Positions 11,827 through 22,149 of a stretch of 64,000 nt of DNA are shown one piece after another; the first letter of the stretch is position 1, and each line of letters starts with the position of its first letter. The notes below the pieces were generated by a model that was given only the letters and a program-made list of their open reading frames with translations, did not search any database and was not told the origin of the DNA. A program made the translations under genes and the position numbers. This DNA comes from Taxawa tesnikishii (nom. ined.) (taxonomy: Eukaryota; Ascomycota; Dothideomycetes; Dothideales): NCBI GenBank assembly GCA_030247885.1, contig JAPDRO010000009.1, forward strand, positions 992,001-1,056,000, read 5' to 3'.

Positions 11827-12741
11827 CTATAGCTTCGCCTTGACCTCCCTAGGCTCCCTCAACCGCTGACCAAGGAAGCCTATACTTTCCCCACCCTCAT
11901 CAACAAAATCAATCCTGTGCGTAAACTTCCCGCCCTCCGGCAAGACCCTCGCATGCACCTCAATGCACTCGCCCGCAACGACAAGCCTCTCACACACAAC
12001 ATGACTATACTCCGCCACGAGCTCACTCGTCCAGAGCAGTTTGCACAGCTCGACGGCATTAGCACACAAGACCGCAATTGGCGCCGTGGGCCTGGGGCCG
12101 AAGTGCCCAGCCATCTTGCGTACGTCGTGCAGCGAGACGACGGCGCTCGCGTGCCTGTCATCGTGCTTCTTCACCATCCTCAACACGACCGGATCAGCGT
12201 AGGGACTCGGCTCGCCGGGGCGCCACGGCGTGCCGAACACGCGCGCAGGATCCGGGGTCCTGACGATCCGTAACATGAGTTCTTCGCTCAGGATGGCGTA
12301 CGTGCAAACGAGGCGGGCGTAGGGACTTCCGGCGAGCGTGAGGGCGCGGACGTCCACCGTGACGCGCTTCTTGGGGTAGCTGGGAGCAGTGACGTGCGCT
12401 GTGGCGCGCAGCGTGGGCTCGTCGGTGCCCACGTTGGTGATATGCAGGTGAGCGTCGAGGGCGAGGTAGTAATGCTTCCGTTTGACAGGGTTCTCGCGTG
12501 CAGCGACCACGCTGCCCAGGATTGCCATGTGCCGGCCCAGCTCGGCAGCTCCGAAGGTCAAGAGGGTGGAGTCGGGTGGTTGCTCGCGGGTGAAGGTGCA
12601 AGAAACGCCTTCTGTACCATGCATGGCAGCTGGAGGAGCGATGGTGAGGTTTTGGAGCGCGAAGTATGGCTCGGTGACGTCGATGTAAGGGACAGCATCG
12701 CTGTACACAGAACTGAGAGGTATAGGTGATTCGATTTCCAT
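11827..12741 (-). CDS. Hypothetical protein, possible double-hotdog fold
   Basis: An open frame of 304 aa from ATG 12741 (MEIESPIPLSSVY); the frame itself extends to 12951, but the extra residues look non-coding. I do not recognise a named family. The protein reads as two similar halves: a first with GRHMAILGSVVAA and HYYLALDAHLHI, and a second from about residue 205 with KMAGHFGPRPTAPIAVL followed by AVELCKLLW. The second resembles the GHFPxxPxxPGVL helix region of FabZ-like hotdog dehydratases, but the catalytic context is not conserved, so this is only a suggestion. No signal peptide or membrane segment. Intronless. Confidence 0.6.
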   Translation of the reverse strand: MEIESPIPLSSVYSDAVPYIDVTEPYFALQNLTIAPPAAMHGTEGVSCTFTREQPPDSTLLTFGAAELGRHMAILGSVVAARENPVKRKHYYLALDAHLHITNVGTDEPTLRATAHVTAPSYPKKRVTVDVRALTLAGSPYARLVCTYAILSEELMLRIVRTPDPARVFGTPWRPGEPSPYADPVVLRMVKKHDDRHASAVVSLHDVRKMAGHFGPRPTAPIAVLCANAVELCKLLWTSELVAEYSHVVCERLVVAGECIEVHARVLPEGGKFTHRIDFVDEGGESIGFLGQRLREPREVKAKL

Positions 12742-13703
12742 GGTCGTGGGTAGCTCGTCTGTATGACAGTGGGTTAACGAACAATCTTTTGAATGTGCAA
12801 TGGTGGAAGAGTTCGTGAGGTAGATATTAGGAGATTGGAATGGCTTTTGTACTGCACCAGAGGCTCCACACTGGCCCAATGAAATACCGAGGTGACCCAT
12901 CATGTTGATGGTGTTGGTGTGGGTAAGATGAGCAGACGGGAGAGATTGCATGCGGCTGAGCTGAAAATGCTGTTTTGCTGGCTTGCAACTCGTCCATGAG
13001 CGGGCCTGGGCGACATGTAGCGCTTTCAGCTAACCACATTGCCTTTCGCATCAGCAGATACAGCCAAAACCACACACCTCTCAATCCACTGTGGTCTAGG
13101 CGCATTCGTGTCGGGACTCTGCGACAGAAGAGGTTGGCAGAGCGGGCGCGAACGGTGCGGATCGCAGCAGTGTCCTGCAGACCAATCGGTATCTTATCAG
13201 CTCAGCCGTGTGTGGCTGCAGCTCGTGACATGGAAAACGGGTTCGTTCAGCTGCGCCAACTTGATCCACAATGCATCGTAAACCAGAAGCTACAAGTTGC
13301 GAAAGGTAATTGATAGCGTACAAAGTATCGTGGCTTCTCACCAGTCGGCCACCACTGGCAAATATTCTAGAATCCACAGCACCCGTAAAATCCACGATGT
13401 CGACCTCGCAGCAGTGAGCGACGGATACCGAAGATGTGATGCAGCGGAGCGACGTGTGATGAAGAGACTCACATAGTCGGTGGACGTCTGCAGTGGAGAT
13501 TAATGCAGAGGCAGCACGACGCTTGGCGTTGATAGTGAGGACAGAGAGTGGAGCAGAATGGGTGTAGTTTGGTTCCCCCTGCAGCAGAATTCCGCAAGAC
13601 TCCGGATGAATCAACACCAATGGATTGAGCTAAATCTAGAGAGATTTGGCCAAAAGTAGAGGGGAACGTTTGCATCAAGTGCAGTGTCCGCATTGTCTTT
13701 GAC
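12742..13703. other. Intergenic
   Basis: No gene recognised. It lies upstream of the 304-aa protein and downstream of the 2EXR-type gene. A minus-strand open frame at 13096-13620 has no family features. Confidence 0.5.
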
Positions 13704-14689
13704 TTATATCAGGATGTAGCGTGGGTGAAGCGCTGCAACTTCTCCAGGACGAAGTTTGCCAGCCTCCCGCAATATAGCAACCAAGGCGGCATCTGCATTC
13801 GGCCTGTAGATTCCGCCATGCAACGTGCCGAGATACTCCGGCCAGAAGCCATAATAGCTGTCTTCCTTGGATGAGGGTAATAGCTTCCAGACGGAAAACT
13901 GATCCGCGTGTGTCCAATTGTGTTCGTTGTAGGTGGTCCTAAAGAAGTTCACGGCGAACCGTGCAAACAACTTCAATTCTACGGTGATGGCGATCTGGTT
14001 GTGCTTGGCTGCGATAACGAAAGGGTTGTTGTCTTGTGGGAAGAGTTCGGATTTGAGCTCGCCGTACTCCATTTTGTCCCAAAATGGATCGCCGTTGCGG
14101 TTGACCTCGTTGGAGTTGATAGTAAAGTGAACCGCGCGCAGACTGGGAAGAAGAGGCGGGATGGACACGGTCTCAGTGATCACGCCACACAGCTCTAGAA
14201 TAGCCTGTTCGAAGGTCGCTCGCAGGCCTGCAGTCGGACGGTCAACATACAATGACAAAACATCCACACAAGCGTCGTTCTGAATGGCAACAGAAAGTGC
14301 TTACGTCTTGCTGGCTTGTTGTGGTCCGTAAAGCGTCTAAACTTAGTCCTGGTCCAGTATTCCCAGCCGATAGAAATGTTGTACTGGCGCAGACGATTGC
14401 AGATATACGAAGGGATTTTTGTGGCGAATTCATCGTGATCTCTCAAGTGGCTTGAGGCGTTCAGTATAAGTGCTGCCCGCTGAGAGAAGACGTCCAAGTA
14501 CTCATTCTGTACTTGTCGGTTGACGCAGAGCAATGGTACTAGAGGCGCCCAGTCCATACCGATGATGGACGGAATGGTCTGGTCGTCTTCAGCATACTGC
14601 CATTCCACATTCGATGTGTAGAGGTAGCCGTAGACCTCATTACGGAGCTCCAGAGGTAAGCCGAGAAAACAAGCGGCCTTCTGTGACAT
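13704..14689 (-). CDS. 2EXR/F-box-like fungal protein of unknown function
   Basis: Two exons: complement(13704..14227, 14305..14689), 302 aa. The start MSQKAACFLGLPLELRNEVY places the typical FLxLPxELRNxIYxYL motif within the first 25 residues. It is followed by PLLCVNRQVQNEYLDVFSQ, the second conserved block of this fungal family. I chose this start rather than the upstream ATG at 15067 because the extra N-terminus is low-complexity and atypical. The intron (77 nt) is placed by phase at RLRATFEQAILEL. These proteins are abundant in Pezizomycotina and their role is unknown. Confidence 0.75.
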
Positions 14690-15322
14690 GTTTGCGACCT
14701 CTTCTGACCGCTGACGAGCAGTGCTCACTCCTGACGCTCGAGATAATTCTCGCAAGCGTCTTGAGATGAATCTGTGCCGGACTCTTGCTTGCAGCGTCTC
14801 AGGCCGCCGAATCAGAACAGGACGCTGATTGGCACAGAGTGTTTCTTCTATGCCGTCCTCGTGCTCACTCGCCAAATGGGCATGTGGTGGTGGGTGGAGT
14901 GCACGAGACGGGGCGTGCAGGTGATGGTCCCCTCTAGTAGATGGTTCATGGCGGTTCATGGCCAACGCTGCCTCGGCGCAGCTGATTGGTGGGGCTGGCT
15001 GCAGCCTTGGCCAGATTCTTTGTTGCAAGAAGCCGAGAGAAGCAGGTGGCCCGCAGTCATCTCTCACCTATCCACCACACTTCGATACTGACTCGTCTCA
15101 CACAAACACAACACACTCACTCACTCAGCCACCCACCATCGGTGCTGCCGCTTCTACAAGTATCCTTATCGCACATCTGCCACTCGCCTGCAGGACCCAG
15201 GCTATATACCCTCGCCAGTCGTTCACGTCATCAGTAGCGTTTCTAACCAGGGCGCTTTTCCGGGCCAAGATCGGTTGATATCGCCCACCTACGCCCATAC
15301 AAGGCCGCGACTACCGCCAGAT
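14690..15322. promoter_or_regulatory. Divergent promoter region, 2EXR gene / HAPSTR1-like gene
   Basis: Shared upstream DNA of two divergent genes. It includes a CA/CT-rich stretch (about 15095-15130) typical of a fungal core promoter or 5' UTR on the plus side. No specific site assigned. Confidence 0.45.
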
Positions 15323-16153
15323 ATGGACATGCGAAGTTTGAACACCTCCCTACCAACGGCGACTCCGCGGCGAGTGACCGCTCAACCACCGGAGGAACTC
15401 CTCTCGGCTTTCAAGGCAGCCGCTCTTTCTGTTACCAGCCTCTACAAAGCCGCCCATTCCGAACAAGCCCGAGCACGAGCGGCCGGCTACCAAGATGCAC
15501 TAGACGATATTCTCACCTTCCTGGACCGGGAGAATCTAGGTTTGAGCGACGGAGAAGGATGGAGGATCAGGCAGTGGGCCACGGAACGGTTGGATGGCGG
15601 GGCAAGCGGAGGAGGACAGGCAAGAGGAGACAGCGACGACGAAGAGGAAGCAGAAGAGGACAAGGCGAGGAGCTTGAGCCCAGAAGCCACCAGGAAGCCA
15701 AACCGGGAGACGGCACCTCCAGCGCCAGCGCCGCAGCAGCAGGAGCGGGACATTGCATCATCCATATCCTCACTTGAGGAGCCACAACCGCGCACTGAAA
15801 CTCGGATGCCGCAAGCAGAGGCCTTTACCTTCAGGTCTGCCTACCCATACCCCAACAACCACGATAGGAGCGACATGGATACGGACAGCAATCCCGAAGT
15901 TCAGGCCGTCCCCAACACTCCAGCCGACAACACACCTCCTATGCGCGTGCAACTACTCCCGCGCGGAAACCGTAGGAACAATGGCAGGCCGAGTAACAGG
16001 CTGACAACAACCTCGAGCTTCGGCTCGGGGGCAGGCTCGAAGCGTAGAATGCCCTTCGGCGACTTCTTCGACATTAGCGGTTTGACATTTGACAAGAAGG
16101 ATGACTTTGACAAAGGAGGGGAGCGGGGAGGAAAAAGGGGACGACATGTTTAA
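15323..16153 (+). CDS. HAPSTR1-like (DUF4588) protein
   Basis: Intronless, 276 aa from ATG 15323 (MDMRSLNTSLP); an ATG at 15275 would add 16 residues. Residues about 30-75 (LLSAFKAAALSVTSLYKAAH, then GYQDALDDILTFLDREN) resemble the helical core of human HAPSTR1/C16orf72, which has an FQNAAMAVTSLYKES-type segment. The middle is acidic then Pro/Gln-rich and probably disordered. The C-terminus has a conserved-looking basic end (KRRMPFGDFFDISGLTF, then GGKRGRHV), which could be a nuclear-localisation signal. In animals HAPSTR1 works with the HUWE1 ubiquitin ligase in stress responses. The assignment rests on motif memory only. Confidence 0.6.
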   Translation: MDMRSLNTSLPTATPRRVTAQPPEELLSAFKAAALSVTSLYKAAHSEQARARAAGYQDALDDILTFLDRENLGLSDGEGWRIRQWATERLDGGASGGGQARGDSDDEEEAEEDKARSLSPEATRKPNRETAPPAPAPQQQERDIASSISSLEEPQPRTETRMPQAEAFTFRSAYPYPNNHDRSDMDTDSNPEVQAVPNTPADNTPPMRVQLLPRGNRRNNGRPSNRLTTTSSFGSGAGSKRRMPFGDFFDISGLTFDKKDDFDKGGERGGKRGRHV

Positions 16154-16739
16154 GACGTCGCTTGGCCGGACAGCCACTACGGACACACGAGACACGACTC
16201 GTTCGTTTTTGTTTTCGCAGCGTTTTCGCAACAGTGTGCAGCATTCCTGGAGGGATTTTATAGTGTTGTTAGAAAGAGCGAGGATATCCCTGCTACGGCA
16301 GCCTCTATGCATGAATGGTGGAACCATGGCGTTTGCGGAGGAAGGTGCATGTATACCCCCAGCATTCTTTAATAGATAGGATATTGTACCGCGAGCTCCC
16401 TGCCACGGATAATTACAGTGCAAACTGCTGAGCAGTTCACTAATGATCGGTGTGAGTGGTGAAACGCTGGTATAGTAGTCAGCATTTGGTGCCCATCTTC
16501 TCCCAAGACCCACATACTTTGCTAACCAGAGAGACACGACCGAGTCCGTCGTCCTGTAACGCCTTTGCGCCCCCGCTTCTTCCCCTGTCGATACAGTAGC
16601 CTCACCGCGTATGTCCTCTGCTACCCTGCCACTACTAAACGCACCCGCTTTTCTCTTCCCCTTCCATATCATCTAGCCTTCCTCCTCCCTCTCCTCTGTT
16701 TCAAAAAAACATTTCGTCCACGCTTTGCTTTTCCTCTCC
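16154..16739. other. Intergenic between convergent genes
   Basis: The 3' flanks of two convergent genes; pyrimidine-rich near 16560-16740. No gene seen. Confidence 0.5.
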
Positions 16740-17009
16740 TCAGAAGAACGCCCTGAAACCTCCCAACCCAACCAACACGGCCGCAGTAGCCGTGATCCCC
16801 AACCTCCGTGCCGGCATCCCGATCTTACTCCCGCTCCTCATGATCTCCTGTTGACGTAACCGCAGCTGTCGGTGTCCGGACCAGTATGTGTATGCGCCGA
16901 GTCCGGTGAATGCCGTTGCGCCCATTACGCGACACGAGAGGCAGTCGTAGTCTCTTCGTTGTTCTGAGAGGACGGAATGGAGGGAGGCGGGTTGGTCGAG
17001 GTTGCTCAT
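16740..17009 (-). CDS. DMAC1-like (DUF4536) small mitochondrial membrane protein
   Basis: An 89-aa intronless frame. The family hallmark is DYDCLSCRVMGATAFTGLGA (residues about 20-39): a CxxC pair followed by a Gly-rich membrane segment. A second hydrophobic stretch is at the C-terminus (LGITATAAVLVGLGGF). In animals DMAC1/TMEM261 helps assemble the distal membrane arm of respiratory complex I; fungal members are uncharacterised. It starts 295 bp from the divergent AP-3 mu gene. Confidence 0.72.
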   Translation of the reverse strand: MSNLDQPASLHSVLSEQRRDYDCLSCRVMGATAFTGLGAYTYWSGHRQLRLRQQEIMRSGSKIGMPARRLGITATAAVLVGLGGFRAFF

Positions 17010-17304
17010 CTCAGCGGGTGTATGGTGGTCGGGAAGCGGCGGTAGGTTGGGCTTGATACTGGAGGTGGTTGTAGAGAGTTTGGGATGGAGGACAGTTAGG
17101 TAGGGTAGTCGTAGAGCGGTGCGGCTGGAGATGATGCTCCAGCTCCGAACGATTCACCTCGGCCAACCTTCCCGAAACAGCAGAGGGCGGAAACCCCACC
17201 ACGTCAGTTGCAGATGGTCGTTTCCCTGGTTGAATGCATGAACAAAAAGTCATAGGACATTGCGATTCCTTTGACCCCTTCGATATATCGCAAGCACACC
17301 CAGC

Positions 17305-19201
17305 ATGAGCGGAATCGAAGCAGTCTACATCTTCAACGAGCACAAGTACAGTAAACCCCCTCCACCCTCTCTGCCTCCAACCACAACTCACACCTCCCAG
17401 CAATGCCGTCCTGACCCACACTTTCGCGGCGCGCCCGCCTTCCGCCAGCATCGTGCTGCCCCTCTACCTCGCCCATGCCTCTCCTCGCCCATCCTGTCTC
17501 TACCTCTCGAACACGAACCCACCGAGCCTGCTCTTCTCCATCATCCAGGACAGGCTGCTGTTCTTATGTCCGTGTTCGGCAGATGTCGAGCCGCTCCTGG
17601 CGCTCGAATTCTTGCACAGGGTCGCCGATGCATTGGAAGAGTTCCTGGGCGCGCCCTTACTGGCGAGCAAGATCGAGAGTAGCTACGACGTCGTGGCACA
17701 GGTATTGGGGGAGATGTGCGACGCGGGGCTCGTAGGAGGCACGGAAGCGAATGCGCTCAGAGACGTCGTCGAGACACCGACTTGGGTGGGAAAGTTACTG
17801 GGAGGTGTGGGCCTGCCTGGGTACGCTTCCCCATGGTCTCGTAATATCTTCCGAACATCTCTCCTCCATTGTTCTGACCATTCTCGTTATCGCAAGACGC
17901 CCCCTCTCCCCCCCCCCCCCCCCCCAACCTCCGAAGCAAATGCTGACAGCCCCTTGTGAACCCAGCACGCCACCAACCCTCAATCCCTCGCAAGGTGGAT
18001 TGGGAATCAGCAAACCCACCCTGCAACCCACGCTCTCAACCTCCGGGTCCGCAATCCCCTGGCGCCGCTCCAACGTCCGCCACACCAGCAACGAGCTCTA
18101 CGTCGACATCGTCGAGACTCTGTCCGTCACCTACACGCCCTCGGGACGTCCGCTATCCGCCTTCGCAAACGGGAGCATCGCGTTCACGTCAAAGGTCTCC
18201 GGCGTCCCGGACCTGCTGCTGACCCTCAGCACCGGCTCCGGCGGCGGCCAACAGCGAGGCGAGAAGGTGCGCCGGACAATGGAGCGCCCCGCCTTCCACC
18301 CATGCGTGCGCCTGGCGAGATGGAGGGAGCACGGCGAACTCAGCTTCGTGCCCCCGGACGGGCGATTCGTGCTCGCGGGGTACGAGGTCGACCTGCTCGA
18401 CCCGTCCGCCCCGCCGCTGAGCGCGAAGCCCTCGGACCTCAACCTACCGGCCGCCATCGACGTGCGCACGGGCCTGGGACCCGCGGGGAACGAGTTCGAG
18501 GTCCGGTTGAGCGTGTCCCATCGCTTCGCGTCCGGCGGCGGATCCGGCGCGGGCGCAGGCTCGGCCGCGGCGAGTCTCTCGAGCCATCTGGGTCGTCCCG
18601 GAGCGGCCAAGGGTGGGGTGGGGGCATGTTGGGCTCGAGTGGCGAGAGTAAAGGGCCGGTGCTGGAGAGCGTCACGGTCTCGATCCCGATCGTGGCCGGC
18701 GTGAGGAGTATCAGCGAGATGCGACCGAGCAAAGGCGAAGCGCACTGGAGCCCTGGCGACGCGGCGGTCGAGTGGACCGTCGGTGCCAAGGACGCCGCGA
18801 GTATCGGCGGCGCCGGCGCGGTGCTGCGGTGCGCGCTTGTGGGGGCTGCGGATGAGGACGAGGAGGGGTTGATGGGTGGGATGAACGGCGTCAAGGCGGA
18901 TACGTATGACTATGATGAGGATGCGCCGAGTGCGTATCAGAGCGCGGACGCGGGGAGAGAGAAGGAGAGGGAGAGGGAGAGGGAGAGGAGCGATAGGAAG
19001 GCTGTGACGCAAAATGCGCAGCTCATGCCTACATCTGCGACATTGGGATTCAGCGTCAAGGGCTGGTTGGCGAGTGGGCTGAAGGTGGATAGTTTGGTCG
19101 TGGACGTGAGAAAGAGCAAGGGGCTGGGGGAGGGCGTAAGGCCGTACAAGGGCGTCAAGTACCTGACCGTATCGAGGGGAGGGATAGAGGTCAGATGTTG
19201 A
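17305..19201 (+). CDS. APM3: AP-3 adaptor complex subunit mu, one frame slip
   Basis: Three exons: 17305..17345, 17401..17820, 17966..19201, about 565 aa. The longin-type start MSGIEAVYIFNEH fits AP medium chains. NELYVDIVETLSVTYTPSG and LSAFANGSIAFTSKVSGVPD open the mu homology domain, with VTVSIPIVAGVRSI, HWSPGDAAVEW and LGFSVKGWLASGLKVDSLVV later; VKYLTVSRGGIEVR ends it. The frame slips in a G-rich run (18611-18624): one extra G joins the two halves, and exon length is one base short. AP-3 sorts cargo from the Golgi or endosomes to the vacuole. Intron 2 carries an 18-C run. A hexanucleotide repeat (18955-18989) encodes alternating Glu/Arg in a variable loop. Confidence 0.9.
17908..17925 (+). 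repeat. Poly-C run (18 C) inside AP-3 mu intron 2
   Basis: A run of 18 C between donor 17821 and acceptor 17965; it overlaps where a polypyrimidine tract would lie. Confidence 0.9.
18955..18989 (+). repeat. GGAGAG-type hexanucleotide repeat in coding DNA
   Basis: A purine tract that encodes EKERERERER in the AP-3 mu chain. It lies in an acidic/charged insertion between conserved mu-domain blocks. Confidence 0.8.
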
Positions 19202-19511
19202 TAGCTGATACAGCACATGAAACGAGACGAAACGAAGCAAGCACCCGCAATGCATCTGCGCAGCAAGTTCGATCACACCTAAGAAGCTGCCTTGTCACGA
19301 AGTGTCCAATACTGGCGGGATGTAGGGCGTTGTAGTACAGAAGTCGGCAATGATCGCAGTTGCGTATGATACAGCTTGTCCTTGCGAGTGGGGGTGGTCC
19401 GGGAGGCCAAAGCTAACGTTCCTCTTCGATCGCGCTTTCCTTGAATCGTGCCGCCCCGAACGCCCGTCTCCATCCCTCCTTCCCTCCTTCCCAATAACCC
19501 CTGTCCCGCAC
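19202..19511. other. Intergenic between convergent AP-3 mu and Cox9 genes
   Basis: Only the 3' flanks of the two genes; no further gene seen. Confidence 0.5.
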
Positions 19512-20079
19512 CTAGATCTGGCCAAGTGCCTTTGCGCGCTCATCCTCCAGCTTGGCGTAGAAGTTGTCGCGGCGACGGACGGATGGGACATGGAAGCCTG
19601 CGGCAAATTCATCAGTACTGCGGTGTGCTTCGCTTCGGGGTTGGCACGTCGCTCATGTTCCAGTACATCAGAATTCGGGATGCGGATGGGATGTCAACAG
19701 GAGCAGCGGAATGTGGGTTTCTACGTACCGTACCACCAGAAGTAGCCGGCTGAGGTGCCGAGACCTGGGAGGTTGTGTTAGTACTGGCGCTGCGGACGCT
19801 CTTGTTCGATCTCCTCGAGAGAGAGTGTGTGAGTGTGTGTGTGTGTTCCCCCTCTTCACTATCACAAGTGCCGGAGCCGCGCAATGGCTGAATTACAGCG
19901 ACAAACGATCGATTGGCGTACCGAAAGCGACGCTCAGGTCGAGGACGAGGCCCCTACGGAGCATCTGCGAAGTCATCAGTCATTTCCGTTTGGCGCAAGC
20001 TTCGAAGACCCGGCCGAATCACTGCAGCTCGGAACACAGCTTCTTTGGCAACACGTACACCAGTGATTGGCTTGACCAT
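19512..20079 (-). CDS. COX9: Cytochrome c oxidase subunit VIIa (Cox9-like)
   Basis: A 61-aa protein spread over four small exons: complement(19512..19597, 19729..19764, 19922..19964, 20059..20079). The exon sizes (86, 36, 43 and 21 nt) add to 186 nt exactly in frame. The protein begins MVKPITGMLRRGLVLDLSVA, then has one membrane segment (FGLGTSAGYFWWYGFHVPSV) and ends in a charged helix with RRRDNFYAKLEDERAKAL. Length and pattern fit fungal Cox9, a small inner-membrane subunit of complex IV. All donors are GTACG-type. No single open frame covers it, so standard ORF scans would miss it. Confidence 0.88.
19817..19847. repeat. GA/GT dinucleotide repeat in Cox9 intron 2
   Basis: Alternating GAGAGAG then GTGTGTGTG on the plus strand, within intron 19765..19921. 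Confidence 0.8.
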
Positions 20080-21094
20080 GTTGTTCGCAGGTCAATGGGT
20101 GTGTTGTGTGGAGTGGAGTGGTTTCTGTGTCTGTACTGCTGTATCCTGACGAGAGCTTGAAGTCGGACCTGCTGCTGTTCGGAATGAGCCGGCGTCTGGC
20201 CTTGGCGCATCTGGTGATATGGCATGGGATGACTAAGCGAAGAACACTGCACTTCACTTCACTCTGTTTCCTTTGTGAAACAGAGTATTGGTTGGCAGTA
20301 CCTACGTCGCCTCTTTGACAACATTCATCTGGGTCTGCACGAGCTGTGATGGAATGTCGAAAGGTCGTATAGACTGTTTGAAGCGCAGGCGAGGACGGAT
20401 CATAGTCACCTATAGCACGAGCACCTTCGTCGTAGCACGCATCTTGGAACGTGTTTCATACCAAAGGGTGAATGTGGTACGGCAAGGCGAACCATAGACA
20501 TTGGCTGTAACGTCCGCAATGTCAGCGTCAATGCAACTAACATTTCCTACAACGTGCTCGAGGAAGACATGCGTGCCCATTTCTAACTCATTGTACCGCA
20601 TGGCGTCACAACTACATGTCCAACGTTCAATATCCACACAACACCATTCTCATCCCTTTCGTATCGCTTCCGTCTCCATACTAGCTCCTCCCATCGAAGA
20701 AACACAACTAAGGATCCCTAAAGAATAGAATACTGTGTGACATGTTGGCATGCGAAACCACTCTTGCTGCTTTTGGATAGAGTACATAGATGTACAGCGC
20801 CCTTGAATCCCGCCCTGCCCAATATCCAACGGTCTCCATCCTCTCAGAAGCAAATGCACTCCCCGAAGATTTCCCCGCTCGGCCAGCAAAACCAAATCCA
20901 GGTCCGAACACTGGTGCTGCATGTATGTAGGCAGCCTGTACGGGTTCAGCAGCCCCCGTGCCAGATCCTAAAAGGCCATCCATCTCCGACCATGCAGATC
21001 CACCCACGCACCCTCTCTTAACCGGCCCAGTGCAGTCCGACCCATCGGACCAATATCCTTACATTCCCTTCTCCTGCAAAGTAAAAAAAAGATC
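20080..21094. other. Intergenic
   Basis: Upstream of Cox9 and downstream of the mL58 gene. No gene recognised; the small frames here have no conserved features. Confidence 0.5.
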
Positions 21095-21703
21095 CTACTC
21101 TCCCCGTCCCCACATCGCCTTCCTAGTCTGCCTATCCTCTCTAGCTTCCCTCTTCGCCCGTCCCCACCTCTTCTTGATCGCCTCCAACTGCGCGTCCCTC
21201 TCCGCCTTGATCTCCGGCGCACTGCAACACAGACTAACGAAAAACTGACTGCAGCCAAACTTCTCCGCCAACCTGACCCTCGTCCACTGTCTCGGATCCT
21301 CGGCCCTTAACCGCTTGATCTCGGCGATGTCGTCGTGCGTCAGGTGATACTTCTTCTCCTGCACCGGCCGCACGGGCGGCGGCAGGGGCGTCTTCGTCGC
21401 AGCTGCAGGCGTGTGTGAGGAGGACAGGGAGTGCAGTTTCCGGCGCGGGTCGTTCTTGGGAAGGAAGGCGAGGGGCGTGTGGTACACGTTTGGGGCTGAG
21501 GAGGGCGGGTTGTAGATGATGTGGTCTTGAGTCTCTGTCGTGTTGGTGAACGATTCGGCCGGTTTGACGCGCAGGAGGGTTTTATGGCGGCGGGCTGAAG
21601 AGGCGGAGCGTGTCTGTTGCAGACATTGTTGCTGGAACTTCTGCGAGCTTTGTGCAATGTGGCATCGGGGTAGCGACCGTGTTATTACCATTGTCCTTTC
21701 CAT
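21095..21703 (-). CDS. MRPL20: Mitochondrial large-subunit ribosomal protein mL58 (MRPL20-like)
   Basis: A 202-aa intronless frame; the true start may be the second Met at 21691. A basic, Ser/Arg-rich N-terminus looks like a mitochondrial targeting sequence. The conserved core is YHLTHDDIAEIKRLRAEDP, then WTRVRLAEKFGCSQFFVSL and APEIKAERDAQLEA. The C-terminus (KKRWGRAKREAREDRQTRKA) is strongly basic and ends in MWGRGE, as in fungal members. The protein is a structural part of the mitochondrial 54S subunit. Confidence 0.85.
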   Translation of the reverse strand: MERTMVITRSLPRCHIAQSSQKFQQQCLQQTRSASSARRHKTLLRVKPAESFTNTTETQDHIIYNPPSSAPNVYHTPLAFLPKNDPRRKLHSLSSSHTPAAATKTPLPPPVRPVQEKKYHLTHDDIAEIKRLRAEDPRQWTRVRLAEKFGCSQFFVSLCCSAPEIKAERDAQLEAIKKRWGRAKREAREDRQTRKAMWGRGE

Positions 21704-22149
21704 GGCTGTGGTGGGTGGATGGGATGTGCACTGTGTTCAAGGTTCTGAGCTTCGGGGGTGGACGAAAGTTCTCCGCAAAGCGTACTGATAAACTACGCTA
21801 GCCTAATCGGGAATGCTTGTACATGCATCGAAACAATCACTGCCAGATGACCAATGCGCACGAACAAAGGTAGTAGGAACACAGCTTGATGAAAATGCTC
21901 TACGAAAAGGCGGAAAAAGTATGTATTCTCCGCTTGCGCAGACAAAGCAGTCAATGGCAGCCAAAAGACAGCCTGCCGTCTGATCCATCGTTCACGTGTC
22001 GTTATGTGCTTGTATCCGCGCCGTGGCTATGCACACCATCCCAGAGAAACGCCTAGTGACCAAAATGCCGCCCATCGTTCAGCGTCTCTCTCTCTTCTTG
22101 AGGAGTATTCAATCCCCTCAGACTCCGGCTTCCACTACCTCTTGCAGGC
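21704..22149. other. Intergenic
   Basis: Between the start of mL58 and the stop of the Ubc12 gene (both minus). It should hold the mL58 promoter; nothing else seen. Confidence 0.45.
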
